NCBI GenBank assembly: GCA_037957365.1
Contig: JARHVA010001923.1
Location: 1,647,501-1,711,500, forward strand
From: Torreya grandis
Taxonomy: Eukaryota > Streptophyta > Pinopsida > Cupressales > Taxaceae
Direction: 5' to 3'
DNA: 64,000 nucleotides
The notes beneath the pieces are model-generated. The model did no database searches. It was not told where the DNA came from and was given only the letters and a program-made list of their open reading frames with translations. A program made the translations under genes and the position numbers. Below, piece by piece: positions 49,632 to 62,396 of the stretch (positions are counted from its first letter, which is position 1; every line of letters begins with the position of its first letter).

Positions 49632-50925
49632 ATGGTGAGAAAAAGATCTAGAATGGTAGACAATAACCCAATGGATGTTAACCTTGGTAGAGCTAAAGGT
49701 AGAAGTAGAGGTAGAGGTAGATGTAGAGGTCAAAGGTCCAATGTTCCTAAAAGAGAACATCCTCTCAATAATGTTGGTAGTAAATTTGGAACTCCTAAAT
49801 GTGGTGAAAACAATCCCAATTCTAACCAAGAGGCATTTATAAATGTGATATTAACTATTTTAAATTCCCTTCAAAGCGATATGGAAACCCAAGAATAAAT
49901 ATTAAACAAGTATTCAAATTGAATAATTACCTCTTCGTGAAGAAGGGAAATGTGGTGAGTAAGAGCTCAAAGACAACCTTGTAAATGTGGTTTATACCAT
50001 TATCAAGGAACTAAAAAAGATACCTCCATAAACATTTTTAGGTGAATAATTAGGTGCCATAGTTGATGCATGGTTGGTTAACCTATAGAATTACTTTAAT
50101 ATTCATAATGTGCCCTCTAATGTGAAGGCAGGGGTGGTTACTTATTAATTAGTTGTAGATGTAGCTCTTTGGTGGAATCATATCTAAGTATTAGATGGAT
50201 ACTAGTCAATGAATCTTACCTGACCTATTTTTGAAAGATAATTCAAGAAGAGATATCTTAGCTCAAATTTTAAAGAACATAAAATAAAAAAAATTTAGCT
50301 ATTAAAGTAAGAAAATATATCAGTAACTGAGTATGAAAATTATTTTTTTAGCTTGATGTGTCATGTTAACTACATTCATGGTGAATAAATTAAAGTGACT
50401 AAATTCAAATTAGGATTGAAGGATATATTTATGCATGATGTCAATATGATAAACCCTAAGAATCTAATTGTAGCCATTGAATATGCTCATCAGGTAGAAG
50501 ATAAAGAGAAATCACATCAAAAGGTGAAGCAAGATTTTAAGAAAAATAAACAATAGTCTAAATTAAATAATTTGTCATGTTCACCTAAGAATTTTAAGAA
50601 ATATGACCAAACCATAGATTTTTTAGGAGTACCATTGGTTTTAATAGATTTCAAGGGCAAAATAAAAATTTCAAAAATTAGAATTTTTCAAAAGTTAAAA
50701 CTTATAAGATAAATTATATCCAAGAAGGTTAAAATATACCTTCGACTAGATCAAGCACCATTCCTATATCATCCCAAAAGATTATAGTGTGTTGGTAATG
50801 TGGTGATAATCATTATCAGAAGGGATATCCCAAGCTAAAGTTAGGTCAATAAACCAACCACATGGTGTATACAATAGTGGATAATAGAAATGAAAATTTC
50901 CAAGCCAACTCTATCAAAATCAAAG
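49632..50925 (+). pseudogene. Chromovirus gag, unit C
   Basis: It starts MVRKRSRMVDNN. An Arg/Gly-rich segment (49688-49738) is encoded by AGAGGT-type hexamer repeats, so its length probably drifts by slippage. The retro-gag region follows (DAWLVNL at about 50066) and then a zinc knuckle at 50790-50828 with a stop at the third position and Tyr in place of the last Cys. This unit has the most complete linker between gag and knuckle. It is inactive. Confidence 0.8.
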
Positions 50926-50939
50926 GTAAACTAAATAAT

Positions 50940-53872
50940 ATTTATATTTCTATTATGTTTGATTTAGGATCAACTGATAACTTTATTATCCTAATATAGT
51001 AAATAGGTGTAAATTAAATCTTGTGACATTGAGGGAAGGTTCAGATGTTGAGTTTAATTTAGGTAAGAGGGTGTAAGTTTATGAATGTCTTGAACAATTA
51101 AGTTTAGACATAGGCTAATTTAAAATGAAATTTAATATTTTAATATCTCCCCTCAGATCATATGATGTCATTATGGGTATATATTAGTTGCAATAGCATA
51201 AATCCAATCTATACTTCTATAATAAAGTGGTAAAATACTATGATGACATGAGAAATTTCATAGTGATAAAAGGGTTTTTTATTTTTAAAGTACATAAGTT
51301 ACTATTAGCCTTACAAATAAAGAAAGCAATATGTAAGGATTGTAAATTGTATGTAGTATAGATGTAGGAAACAACACCTGTAACTAAAATAGTATTCCAT
51401 AATATCCATTTTTATAAGATTTTTTTGATGTAAATTCCCTGGAGTACCTCCTAAGAGGGAATTCAAATTTTCTATTGATATAATGTTAGGGGTAGCCCTT
51501 GCATCTAAGGAACCTTACTACATGAATATGTTAGATTTTCATGAGCTTAAATCTCAACTACAAGAACTACTATAAAATTAATGCATTGGGCTAAGTGTCT
51601 CACCTTGGGGTACACCTATGATATTTGTGAAAAAGAAGAAGGGAACCTTGAGATTATGTGTTGCATACTGCATGCTTAATAAGGTTACTATCAATAATAT
51701 TTATCTTTTACTAAGGATAGATGATTTATTTGATCAAATGAAGGATGAAACTATCTTTTCTAAGATAGATTTGAGATCAGGGTATCATTAGCTAAGAATC
51801 AAGGAAGAGGACATTCATAAGAATACTTTTTGAACTCAATATGGATAATATGAGTTTACATTAATGCCATTTTGTCTAAATAATGCACCTACTACATTTA
51901 TGAATCTAATGAATATTATATTTAGAGATTTTATAGACAAGTTTGTTCTAATTTTTATTGATGACATACTGATTTATTCTAGGAATGCAACTAAACATGA
52001 ACATCATTTGTATTTAGTGATGTAAAAGTTAAGGCAACATAAATTATATGGTAAGGTATCTAAGCATGATTTATTCCAAACTAAAATACATTACTTGGGT
52101 CACATAATATCTAAGGTAGGTATTTATATTGATCCATCTAATATTAAGGCTATCCAAGAATGGCCTTCTCTAAAAAATGTACATGAAGTACGCAACTTTA
52201 TGGGGCTAGTTGGTTTTATAAAAGGTTTATTCAATTTTTTTCAAAGTTGGCTAACCTAATAAATTCTTTTCAACACAAGGGTAAGAAGTTCATTTGGATT
52301 TATGAATGTGAACAAGCATTTTATAAGCTTAAATAGCTATTAACAAAAATACCTATATGTATTGTACTAGACCCTAATGGTAATTTTAATATATAGGTTG
52401 ATACATCCAAAGAAGTCTTGGGTGGTGTGTTAACCCTAGATGATGAAGTTGTGGGTTATAAATCATGATAACTAAAATATCATGAGAAATTTACACCACT
52501 CATGACCTTGATATTTATACCATCATACATGAATAGAAGTAATGGCAATACTTTTTTTGAGGTAAGCATTTCAAAGTAAAGTTTGATCATCACGTCCTTG
52601 AATACTTGTTTTCGCAAGATGAATTGAATGCATGTCAACATAGATGGCTGGAATTTTTGAGAAATTTTTATATGAATATTATGTGAAAGGTAATAATATT
52701 CATGTTTTTGATTCACTCAACCAATGCATGATATCGTTGCCTTGTTTATTTTATATAAAAATTTCAGTTTTAAAATTCTAGAACATTAGTGTTTTGATGA
52801 ATTTTGCCAAGAGGTAAGTGGACTATTATTTCTCTTGATTTCATAATTGGTTTATCAAAATATTTAACTAAACATGATACTATTCTAATTGTAATTGATA
52901 AATTAACCAAAGTTGGCCATTTCATTGCTAGAAATTTAATTGATGATACATTTATGTTTGTTAAACGGTTTATGAAATAAATAGTATGGTTGCATGGCAT
53001 GCTTGAAAATATTATTTTTGATAGAGATGAAGTTTTTACTTCAAGGTTTTGGAAAAAATTAACTATTAATTTTGGTACAAGATTTAATTTTAATTCATTA
53101 TATCACCTGAAAATAGAGGGTTAGATAGAAAGGCTAAATCAGATTGTGGAAGAGATGTTAAGAATGTATGTGATGAATCAATAAGGTAAATGGGAATATT
53201 ATTTACACTTAGTTGAATTTACATACAATAATACATATCATTATGTGATTAAAATGGATCCATTCAAATATCTGTATGGACATAGATATAGAATTCTAAT
53301 TGGTTAGAAAATTTTAAAAAATAGAACTATTTATGGTCCTAATATTTTACATGAATATGATAGGAAAATAGGAAACCATAAGGTAAAATTTGAAATTTTC
53401 CTCTAATAGACAAAAGAGCTATGCAAATTTAAAGAGGTCACTATGGGAACTTAAGGTTGGTGATAAAGTTTTTCTATGTGTTAAACCATATAAATGTTCA
53501 ATAAATTTTGTAAAATTTTCCAAATTGGCTCCTTGATTTGTTGGACCCTTTAAAATTTTAGAGAAAATTAGACCTTTTATGTATCGACTAGCCCTTCCTC
53601 TTTCTCTATCATAGATTCATGATGTTTTTCATGTTGAACTATTGATAAAACACATGATTTATCATTCTCATGTTTTGGATTGGACTCACCTTCAAATTTT
53701 AGAAGAGGAAATGATGCAGTTTGAACCAATGAGGATCCTGGACCATTGCAACATTAAACTAAAAAATCATGAGATTTACCAAATTCTAGTCCAATGGGAT
53801 GATTTATCTAAAATAAGCATTACTTGGGAAGATGATATTATTTTTAGCCAAAACTATCCTAGGCTATCTTAA
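50940..53872 (+). pseudogene. Chromovirus pol with chromodomain, unit C
   Basis: Protease reads MFDLGSTDNF (50961-50969), with Leu in place of Ser. RT has KIDLRSGYH then TAG (51789-51791) and keeps FIDDIL (51954-51965). RNase H and integrase follow; integrase keeps Glu in IERLNQI after a stop at Gln, with TAA at 52978-52980 after FMK and TGA at 53534-53536 after LAP. The C-terminal chromodomain is open for 76 codons (53642-53872: EPMRILDHC, then QILVQWDDL, then TWEDDIIFSQNYPRL). Chromodomains of this group bind modified histones and bias integration to heterochromatin. This is the most complete of the three pol copies. Confidence 0.85.
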
Positions 53873-53906
53873 CTATAAGGATGGTTGTTATTCAAGTGGG
53901 GGAGGA

Positions 53907-56900
53907 TGTTTGACCCTAGACACTTTTCATGTTAAAACTTTTTTTTATTCTATTTGATGACTAAGATGATGACTATTTCTTGGATTAGTTGGTTTGTTAG
54001 AACTACTTTGATTCATAGTTACATGTTTTGACATATTTTTGTGATTATTATGTGTTTTAGTAGATGATATATGGTTTAGTTATCTATTGGTACATTGTTG
54101 TTTCATCTCATTATTGATGATATTGTGATCTTTGTAGTGACATTTGATTATTAAATATTTTATGAATTCTATTTCATGAATTCAAGATAAAATGATATGT
54201 CATTTAATTTAGTTACATTACTTAGTGCATTTATTCTAATTATCTAATCTATATACTACTGATGGTATTTTTGATGATTGTAGGGATAGGTGATCATGAG
54301 CTAGGTTGATTCTGGGTTTTGGTAGTTGAGGTATGGTGAAATTAAAAATGATATTCTTGTGAGATTTAAAAACATTTTGAGCTATGTTGTGTTTTTATTC
54401 ATATACTTATTACACATTATCATTATCATCTTATTTATTGATTAGACATGATTATGCATGATTAATCATATTAACTGCATTATGAATGCTTGACTAAGTC
54501 AACCTTTTTTATTTAAATTTGAACTTGTATATATATCCTCATTGAATGTATTTTAATGTTTTGTAGCTAGAAAGTCTTTGTGCCATGCTTATCATTTTGT
54601 TATATTTGACTTAGTCCTGTTAGGACTTAGTGTGGTCAATACATTTTATGGCTTTGAATGCCTTTTTAAGGTTTTGTTGCATGTTTTTTTTAGACTCTTG
54701 GTATCATTGCATCTTAAATTGGTCTTAGAGTTCTAGCTAGACAAGGAAGGGGCCATGAGTTTCATGAAATTGACATTAGTTTTTGTTTTGTTTTACATGG
54801 TTCTAACCTTAGGAGGTGGCATTAGCTTGACCGTTGAGGTAATTAGGTCAAGATCCTTCCATTTGGTTTATTTGGTTCATTTTGGTTTAGCTCAACCATT
54901 TTTGGAGAGCCCTAGCTTGTGGAAACTCTATTGATTTTTTTCCCATGGCCTCCATGGAGAAGTTGAGTGGGGATTAATGGCTATTATGGCTGGAGGTTTT
55001 GATAGGGAATTCATCTTGAGTTATGGATCTACTTGTCAGCCATGTGAAAATATCTTTTCAGATTTTGTTGGATTTTTTTCCTTCATACAATGATCTATAA
55101 AAATATACCATGTGATGGAAAGTTGGAATAAAAATAAAAAGACAAAGAAAATAAAATAAGAGGGGAATATAAATTTTTGCATTTCATTACAAGAGTCCAA
55201 ATAAGTTTTGTTATTTTATTTCTATAACACTTGTAAGTGTTTGACTTACTTTTATGATTTTGGTTTTCTTTCTTGATTCTATGGGTTCAAATTTGTGATT
55301 CATGACACACAAAAATACATGGGAGATAGTTGTATATTTTTGTAACTTGTATTTTATGCAATAGGGTTTATTATGCTGATTATACCATTGGTTTTGGGTT
55401 TAATGCACTCTTGTTGGCTATGTGGCCATGGTTACTTTGAGAACTACATTTTTATTATCATTTAATTTTTATGAATACAATGGTTATATGGTTTTGGGTT
55501 GACCTTGAAATAACATTTGTTGGGTTCTTATTTTACCATTTGAACTCCATTATTTTGTTGAGTTTATTATTATGTGGGTCTATTATCATTTCATTTTTTA
55601 TTATAAATGAAATCATTATTATCTAATGAATCATTGTTTTATATTTTGAATGGTACGTGATCATTTTGTGAGAAAATATGAAGGTTAGGTCATTAGGGTT
55701 TTGAATTAAAAATTCAATTTGTTTTATCATTATGTTATGATGTCTATTTTAGGGTCATTATGACTCTAAGGTTTTGACTTGGTTCATATTTGTATGTTAT
55801 GATTGTTAAGATTAGGAGTTGTATTCTTTAATAATTGTGTTAAGTGCATGATTTTTTGGGTGGTTTCCTTATTGCATGAACTTGTTTATCTGTGTTATAT
55901 TTTGTGACTTAAGTGTTGAGGGTTTACTAAGCTATCATTATTATAATTTTTTTCAATAATCTAATCTAATCTATTTTTTTGATCTTATATTACTATTTAT
56001 TATACCATGAAAACTATGTTCTCATACTAGCTTTCTTAGTTTTGAAGTATTGTCATTTAAGTCATAGGCTATAAAAATTAAATATTTGAGGTGTAGGTTA
56101 TATTTATTGAATAAAATGTGAGTCTCAAATCATGAAGCTCAGTATGATGAGTGGTATCCCTTAGGTTAGGTGCTAAGGAAATGAATCTTTATGAGTTAGA
56201 ATGTGAACAAGTTCTAATTTTATTTTATTATTGTTTATGTCGATTGATTCAATCTTAGAGTTTTTCTCTCTTTTCATCCTTTTGTTATTACTTACCCTGC
56301 TACCTAAATCTAAACCCAATTGATGGTTGGGGTGGTCTAGGCCACTTAAGGTTGGGAACAATTAGGACTGGAGAGATGGGTTTTGATTTTTTAGAGTTAC
56401 AAGTAAATGGTTTACTTGTATGGCTTCTCCAAGATGTACATTCTTATGTGGCAGTTAGAGGAAATATTGTTTGTGGACTATGTTGTTAAGAGAATAAAAT
56501 GGGTTTTATTCTTATGACATATTATATCCTTTAATGATTATTGAGTTATATTATCTAATGATATAATAATGTTTAAGTTGGCTTACATAAATATGGTTCA
56601 TTGGTATTAAGTCAAATTGTGACTTAATGAATATTTGATATCCTTATTGAAAGTGATAAAATAAATACTTTGCAATAAAGTCTTTTAAGTAGTGTTGTTA
56701 TTTTTCATTTAGAAGAGGTTGAATTATTATTTTGGGATGATGTATAATATGGAAGGTTACTTTTTATAATCTAATGTTTATGTGGTTGAAGACATTGAGT
56801 TGTAAACTATTTGTGAGAATCATTATTGTATGATTATGAACATAATTATGAATATTCATTTAATGTTTGTCTTTGGTAATGAAATAAGTAAGATCAATTA

Positions 56901-58722
56901 TTAACTATGCTTTTAATAAATTCTTATCATTCATTTAGTGAGTTAACTCTTGATGGATTTATGAATAAAAGAGTGTGTTTTCATAAGAATTATATGGTCA
57001 TTGATTCTAATTTAAAATATTAGAATTATTGTGATTACCTTACCTCAAAAAGAATACTCAAGTTTATCTAATTCTTATATTAAGTTAAAAAAATTTATAT
57101 GAAATTAATTCTTTATAAATGATGAAGAGATTTAGAAGTTTTGAAGTTTAGTATATTGGTCAAAATACTTAGTGGGGTATTCTAATACGTTAAGGTGATC
57201 ATACTTTTGAATTCAACTAAATATCTACTTTGGTCTCTTGAACTCTTAAAGGTAATTGAAAGGGATTGAAATTCCTAAATCTTATTAATATGAAAGCATA
57301 TTTTGGTTGATTTATTGTATAAGGTTATACTTCAAATGATAATTGGAATAGATAAAAATAAATTGGATTTATTTCAATTATAGATTATACTAAATATTTA
57401 GTCTTGAATCTTATCTAGTAAGATAATCATTAGGTCTTAGAATAATAAACTAAAAATAGGTTTAAGTAATTTTATATTCATTTTAAAAATGGAATCATTG
57501 TTTTTGTTTATTGTCAAATTATGCATTTAATTGAATTAATACATAATTGTTGTGATCACAATCAACCAAGTATAAATGACTCATATTGTCATAAGTAAAT
57601 GAATTATTAAAAGGATTAATGACATTAGTATGTATTTTTCAAATAACTAAGTTGAAATAAGCCTACTTAAGAGTCCTATGGACTTGGTTTAAATCATATA
57701 ACTTTATAAATGAACTAAGAAAAAACTAAATTGTCTAGTACCTTCTTATGAAGGCAAATACAATATTTAATCTCAATTTATACTTTGGGTTGATGGTGAA
57801 TTTAATGAATGTTCACATACATAACACAAGCATGGTTGTTGAAATATTAAGATAAAATGTAATTCAGTTAATGTTCATTAGTTTTGAAAGTATATTGACC
57901 AAGTAATGCATATGAATTAGAAGTACAGGTTTAAATCTCTATTCCAAGGTTTGTGGGATGGTTAATTAGTAGAATACATGAATTTACTTTGACTATGATA
58001 AGTGATGTGATGGATACTTATGTAGATACATCCATCATGGTGAATCTAAATAAGACTTGCCTAGACTCTATGAATGAACAAGTGAATAAGAACTAAAAAC
58101 CTGAATTAACATTAAATCATTAGTATAAAGTTAAAAGTGCATTGATTCTTACTATGATCATGGTATAATTATCACATGGATAACACTTTAGAATGATCTC
58201 ATTGGTATTAAATCTAAGGGAAATATTTTGATGTAAATTAATTAATGTTGTATTGATTTTGAAAATAGTCCCTCTAATTAATAACTATTATTATCTGAAT
58301 GTTTAGTTGATCTTTCATATGCAAGCTTAGTATGATGATTCTTCTATTAAATTTGTTTATCTTTTAAAAATTATTTTTTGAACTCCCCATGTTCAACCTA
58401 ATATGGTGTAGGCTATTTTATGGTTTGTACATGTACTTAATTAGGTTATAGGTTGGTAACGATTTTATTAGGAAGGCCATATAATGAAGTATGCAGATAG
58501 GAATGTGTGAATGTGTTGTCCATACACTAAATTGACACTATCTAAATATTAATTGGGTAACTACTTTCTAATGAATTCATTAATGATTTATATCTTGGTC
58601 TAATTCTTATGTTGTCTATAACATTTTTATGGTTCTCATACATTTTTTGTGTTAACTTTATTTGAAATCCTTGTACTATAGTTGCTTGTCTCGGTGTTTT
58701 AGATTTTTTTGTGGTTATTAAA
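53907..58722 (+). repeat. Array LTR-d (about 4,815 bp), right end of array
   Basis: Its start TGTTTGACCC lacks two bases of TGTCATGACCC. It ends GTTATTA followed by A-rich DNA where the others have TTACA, so the terminal CA is lost or mutated. Tat LTR homology resumes at once. Confidence 0.85.
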
Positions 58723-59009
58723 AAAATTTAGTTATGCATGTAATGTTTAAAAATGACCATTTTTTCAAGGTTTTCATTTGAGGTAAAAATAGTTTTTTTA
58801 GTGGATAGTGTATTTTGGGTATTTTTCAAGAAGCTTTGCCTAGAAAAGCATGCATTGTAATTGAAAGACTTTCTTTAGATTTTCATTATTAGAATATCAT
58901 CCTTCCAATTTCATGGAAATTTTTGTGAAGTGAGAAAATAATACATATCAAGGTTTTGTTTTTTGAGATGAAAAAAATTTAAAAAGGGTCAAAAGTTACA
59001 TTGTTCTAA

Positions 59010-59010
<1 letters not shown>

Positions 59011-59055
<45 letters not shown>
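59011..59055. repeat. (AT)n microsatellite
   Basis: About 22 TA units inside the Tat LTR. The equivalent place in the left LTR (about 6640-6660) has only TATTTATA. Confidence 0.95.
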
Positions 59056-59057
<2 letters not shown>

Positions 59058-60029
59058 ATGGAGGTTATAATATGGAATGGATAAGTTGTGATATTTTGTT
59101 TGGGTTGAAAATACTCAATGTGGATGCATATATCCCTTCTCAATTGATTCATTTGATATATTTTGCTTTATGTTTTGCACCTTTGTTCCATTGTGATATT
59201 CAATATACATGGAAAATTTGAAATCAGTTAGTGTATGAACTTATTTTTTGTAAGTCAAGCTATTTTTGGTTTACATGATATTTCATTGTAATATAGGCAT
59301 ATTGGTCATATTTGCATTGAAAAATTGGTTAATAAATAGTACAAAGTTTTAGGTAGTTGTGGCTATATAAAGATTCTTTAAAAAAAATAGTTTTCTATTG
59401 GCAGTTTGTTTGTTTTAGCTTGCACCATAAAGTTATTCAAAATTTAAAGTAAATTACTTATATTTAGGGTATTTTTGTATATAGAATGGGAATACAATAA
59501 TTCTAATTATCATATTGTCATGACTAGTATGACTTGTATTTGATGTTAAGATGATACTTTTTTAGTTTTAAGCAAAATGATGATCAAATTGATTCAAATG
59601 AAATCTTGGTAAATTCTAAGTTTTGAAAATTATGGTCATTTAGAGATATATTTTATTTGTTTTGTGATGTATTGAATTAATGACTAGGTTATTTTTTAGG
59701 ATAATGGAATCAATGGATGATTATGTAATTCTAAAAATTGAATTTTAAATGTTTATTGTGAATATATGTCAATAGAATGTCTGGGTGGAGTCTAGATTCT
59801 CATGACTCATGCATAAATGTTGAAGAAGAAGTGATGATAGAAAAAGTGAGTAATCTTTCATAGGTTTGTTCTCAAGGAAAATATATTTTTAGTTGTATGG
59901 ATGCTAACACTTTCCCTTGATCTTTCAATCATGGAACCCATATTTATATTCATTTTGATGTATTTGACCCTATTTAATGGAATATTATTGAAAATATCTA
60001 TTCCTATTCTTTGAATTTTGGTGGTAACA

Positions 60030-60450
60030 TAGGCCATAGAGGGTAACATTAAAAAATTTACCCTTAAGGATGAATTAATCCAAGTGACTCCTCACAAAGA
60101 ATGCACACAACTATAGAATCTATTCCTCATAATAGTCCTTTGATAAATTAACTTGAATTTTTTCCTAAAATTAATACTAATTTGATAATCATAATTCCTT
60201 TTTATCATTGATCAGTAGGCCCACTTCACTTTTACTAGATAGACCTACTTCTTCTATTAGGAAACATGTTAGCAGTCTTACCAGTGATCCCATAGTGACT
60301 TAGATGCTTAAAATGTAAAATTAGATATTGATGACAACTTTGATGGGACAAGATTAGTTAATCTACCTATTGATTCTATGGAATACATAAAGTATCAGAC
60401 TAATAATGGTGCTCCTTTGATTGATTTAGTTTTAGATGCTAATTTAGATT
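60030..60450 (+). pseudogene. Coding-like remnant in the second Tat LTR
   Basis: Counterpart of 7426-8076. In changing frames it encodes LDIDDNFDG, then EYIKYQTNNGAPLIDLV. It is more broken than the left copy and unidentified. Confidence 0.2.
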
Positions 60451-62300
60451 GACCATGGCTTTTTATTTTTGTTATTTGTTGAGACTTTTATACGTGTGGT
60501 TATGATACATTGTTTTGATTATGAGGATAATCATTTTGGCAATGATATAATATATTTTACTTAGCAACAAAACTTTTTTTTCATGTGAAACAAAAAATAG
60601 TATTTTTTATATTTACCTAATTTTTTTATTAATGGATAAATGTTATTATAATGTTAAGAGTTTTTTAAATTATTTAATTTATATAATTATTAATCATTTT
60701 TTGTATGTATTTTTAAATGGTTTTTTAAGAGATATAAAATAAGTTAAAGGGCCCATACCCATTAGAATTTATAATTTTTGTCTACTTTTATTTATTTAAT
60801 CTCTTAGACTCACTAAAATCCAAAATTATAAAGTTATGATTTTATAAATTATAAAATAAATTAATTGGCTTTTAAATTCAATTAACTTTAACTACAACTA
60901 ACTAAAAAGTTAGTTGTAACTTGTTTCTAGCTATCTCAAAGGAAGATTAATTTACAAAGAGATTGAAGACACATAATAATGATAGAAACATACATGTATC
61001 AAGAGTTTTAAGTTTGAAAGTTTTCATCAATATTTTTATTTTTGTGCAAGCATATTTGAGATATAATAATCATTTGTATATAGACCAAAAAATATATTCT
61101 CTGATGGTGAAGTATTTTTTTTTAGTAACATAGATATATCCAATTTTCTTGAATTATTCATAACTAAATATCTAAATATTATCAAACATTAATATCATTT
61201 GATTATTGCAGATTTGTAGTCATATGTATATAACTCCTTCTACTTGATCTAGATAATGATGAATACATCAAAGTTTGTGATCTATTTAATCTTTTGATTG
61301 TAATTTGATTTTTGATTAAAGACTATTTGTAACCAAAATCATTTTATTTCTTAATAAAATATCATTTCACTCATTTAAGATGAATCTTAATTCAAGACTC
61401 ACATATTTTTATTTTATTTCATCTTATTTATTGTTTTATATTAATTTCATTTCTATTTTTTATTAGTATCAAACTTAGATTTATTATAGTTAGTTTGATC
61501 AGTTTTCTCTTTCTATTTTAGTCTTAATCATTTTATTATGTTTTTCTATTTTATACTAAGTTATAATTTATTTTATACTTCCTTAAATTTTTATTTATAT
61601 ATTTTCTTATTGTTAGTTGTCTCTCAATTTTTGATTTATTTCTTTATATTCTAGACATAATTCAATAATAGTTGCAGATTTCATATTTTTTAGTTAGCAG
61701 TTAGTTGTTTTTATTTGATTATTTTTATTTAAAACTTAGATTTTTAGTAGTTGGCATATTTAATTAATTTGTTCCTACTTATTTTAAATTGTTTTCTATT
61801 CTTAGAATTGTTTTCTTTTATAGTATATTATTTTATAGTAGTTTTTAGCATGATAGTTTTTATTTCCATTTCCTTGTTTGGATTTCATTTCTAGTTCTAT
61901 TATTTGTCTTTAGTTTCTTTACATTCTTTTCTCATATTTTATTTTAAGTTTTGTGGAATTAAGAGATTGATAAATAATATTGTATGAATCATATATTTTC
62001 TTCAAAAGATTATCTCTTTTATAGATAATACTCTATTAGATAGTTTAAATTACATCTTTCTAATCTAATTCTAATGTTATGATTAAAAAAGTATATGATT
62101 TCTAGCATATAATGACACATAATTTAATATTTAATGTGCTAACTTATTCCTAAAATTATATGAAAACTTTCTAATACATCTTAGGACCAATTATTTTTCT
62201 TTAGACCCTCTATGATTAAACTTGTTCGATTCTATCTTGACCTTCACAATATGCAAAAGGGTTGATTTGTTGATGTAAAAAAATTTGTCACCAATAGATT

Positions 62301-62315
62301 TGATGACTCCATTGG
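62301..62315 (+). other. Tat-like primer-binding site, second copy
   Basis: TGATGACTCCATTGG resembles the TGGCGACTCCACTGG PBS of Tat elements, with three differences. Confidence 0.6.
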
Positions 62316-62396
62316 CAATTTTTTAGATATCTTATCTTATTTTTATATTTCCATTTATTTATATCAATCCTTCTTATTTATTTTTTACTTTTTCCC

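Larger units (their letters stand above)
28250..58722 (+). mobile_element. Tandem chromovirus array: LTR-A-LTR-B-LTR-C-LTR
   Basis: Four related LTRs alternate with three related gag-pol interiors, all on the + strand, with starts 9,367 and 9,160 bp apart. PPTs precede LTRs at 35380, 44747 and 53907; PBSs follow LTR ends at 31365, 40593 and 49538. Adjacent elements share one LTR, the pattern left by unequal recombination between LTRs. The family is Ty3/gypsy with a C-terminal chromodomain. LTRs (about 4.8 kb) are longer than the interiors (about 4.0-4.4 kb). The outer 5' LTR is truncated. Confidence 0.88.
58723..62297 (+). mobile_element. Second Tat-like LTR (5'-truncated by the array)
   Basis: It is colinear with 6354-9126 plus 21497-22240 and includes the uninterrupted site (about 61540-61545) where Copia-1 inserted in the left copy. 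Its first part is missing at the array junction. It is followed by a PBS-like site and a gag, so it either joins two tandem Tat copies or is the 5' LTR of a separate copy. Confidence 0.75.

Noticed and set aside
28250..58722. CRISPR-like or satellite array
   Set aside because: The period is 9 kb and the units are complete retrotransposons with PBS, gag-pol and PPT, not short repeats with spacers.
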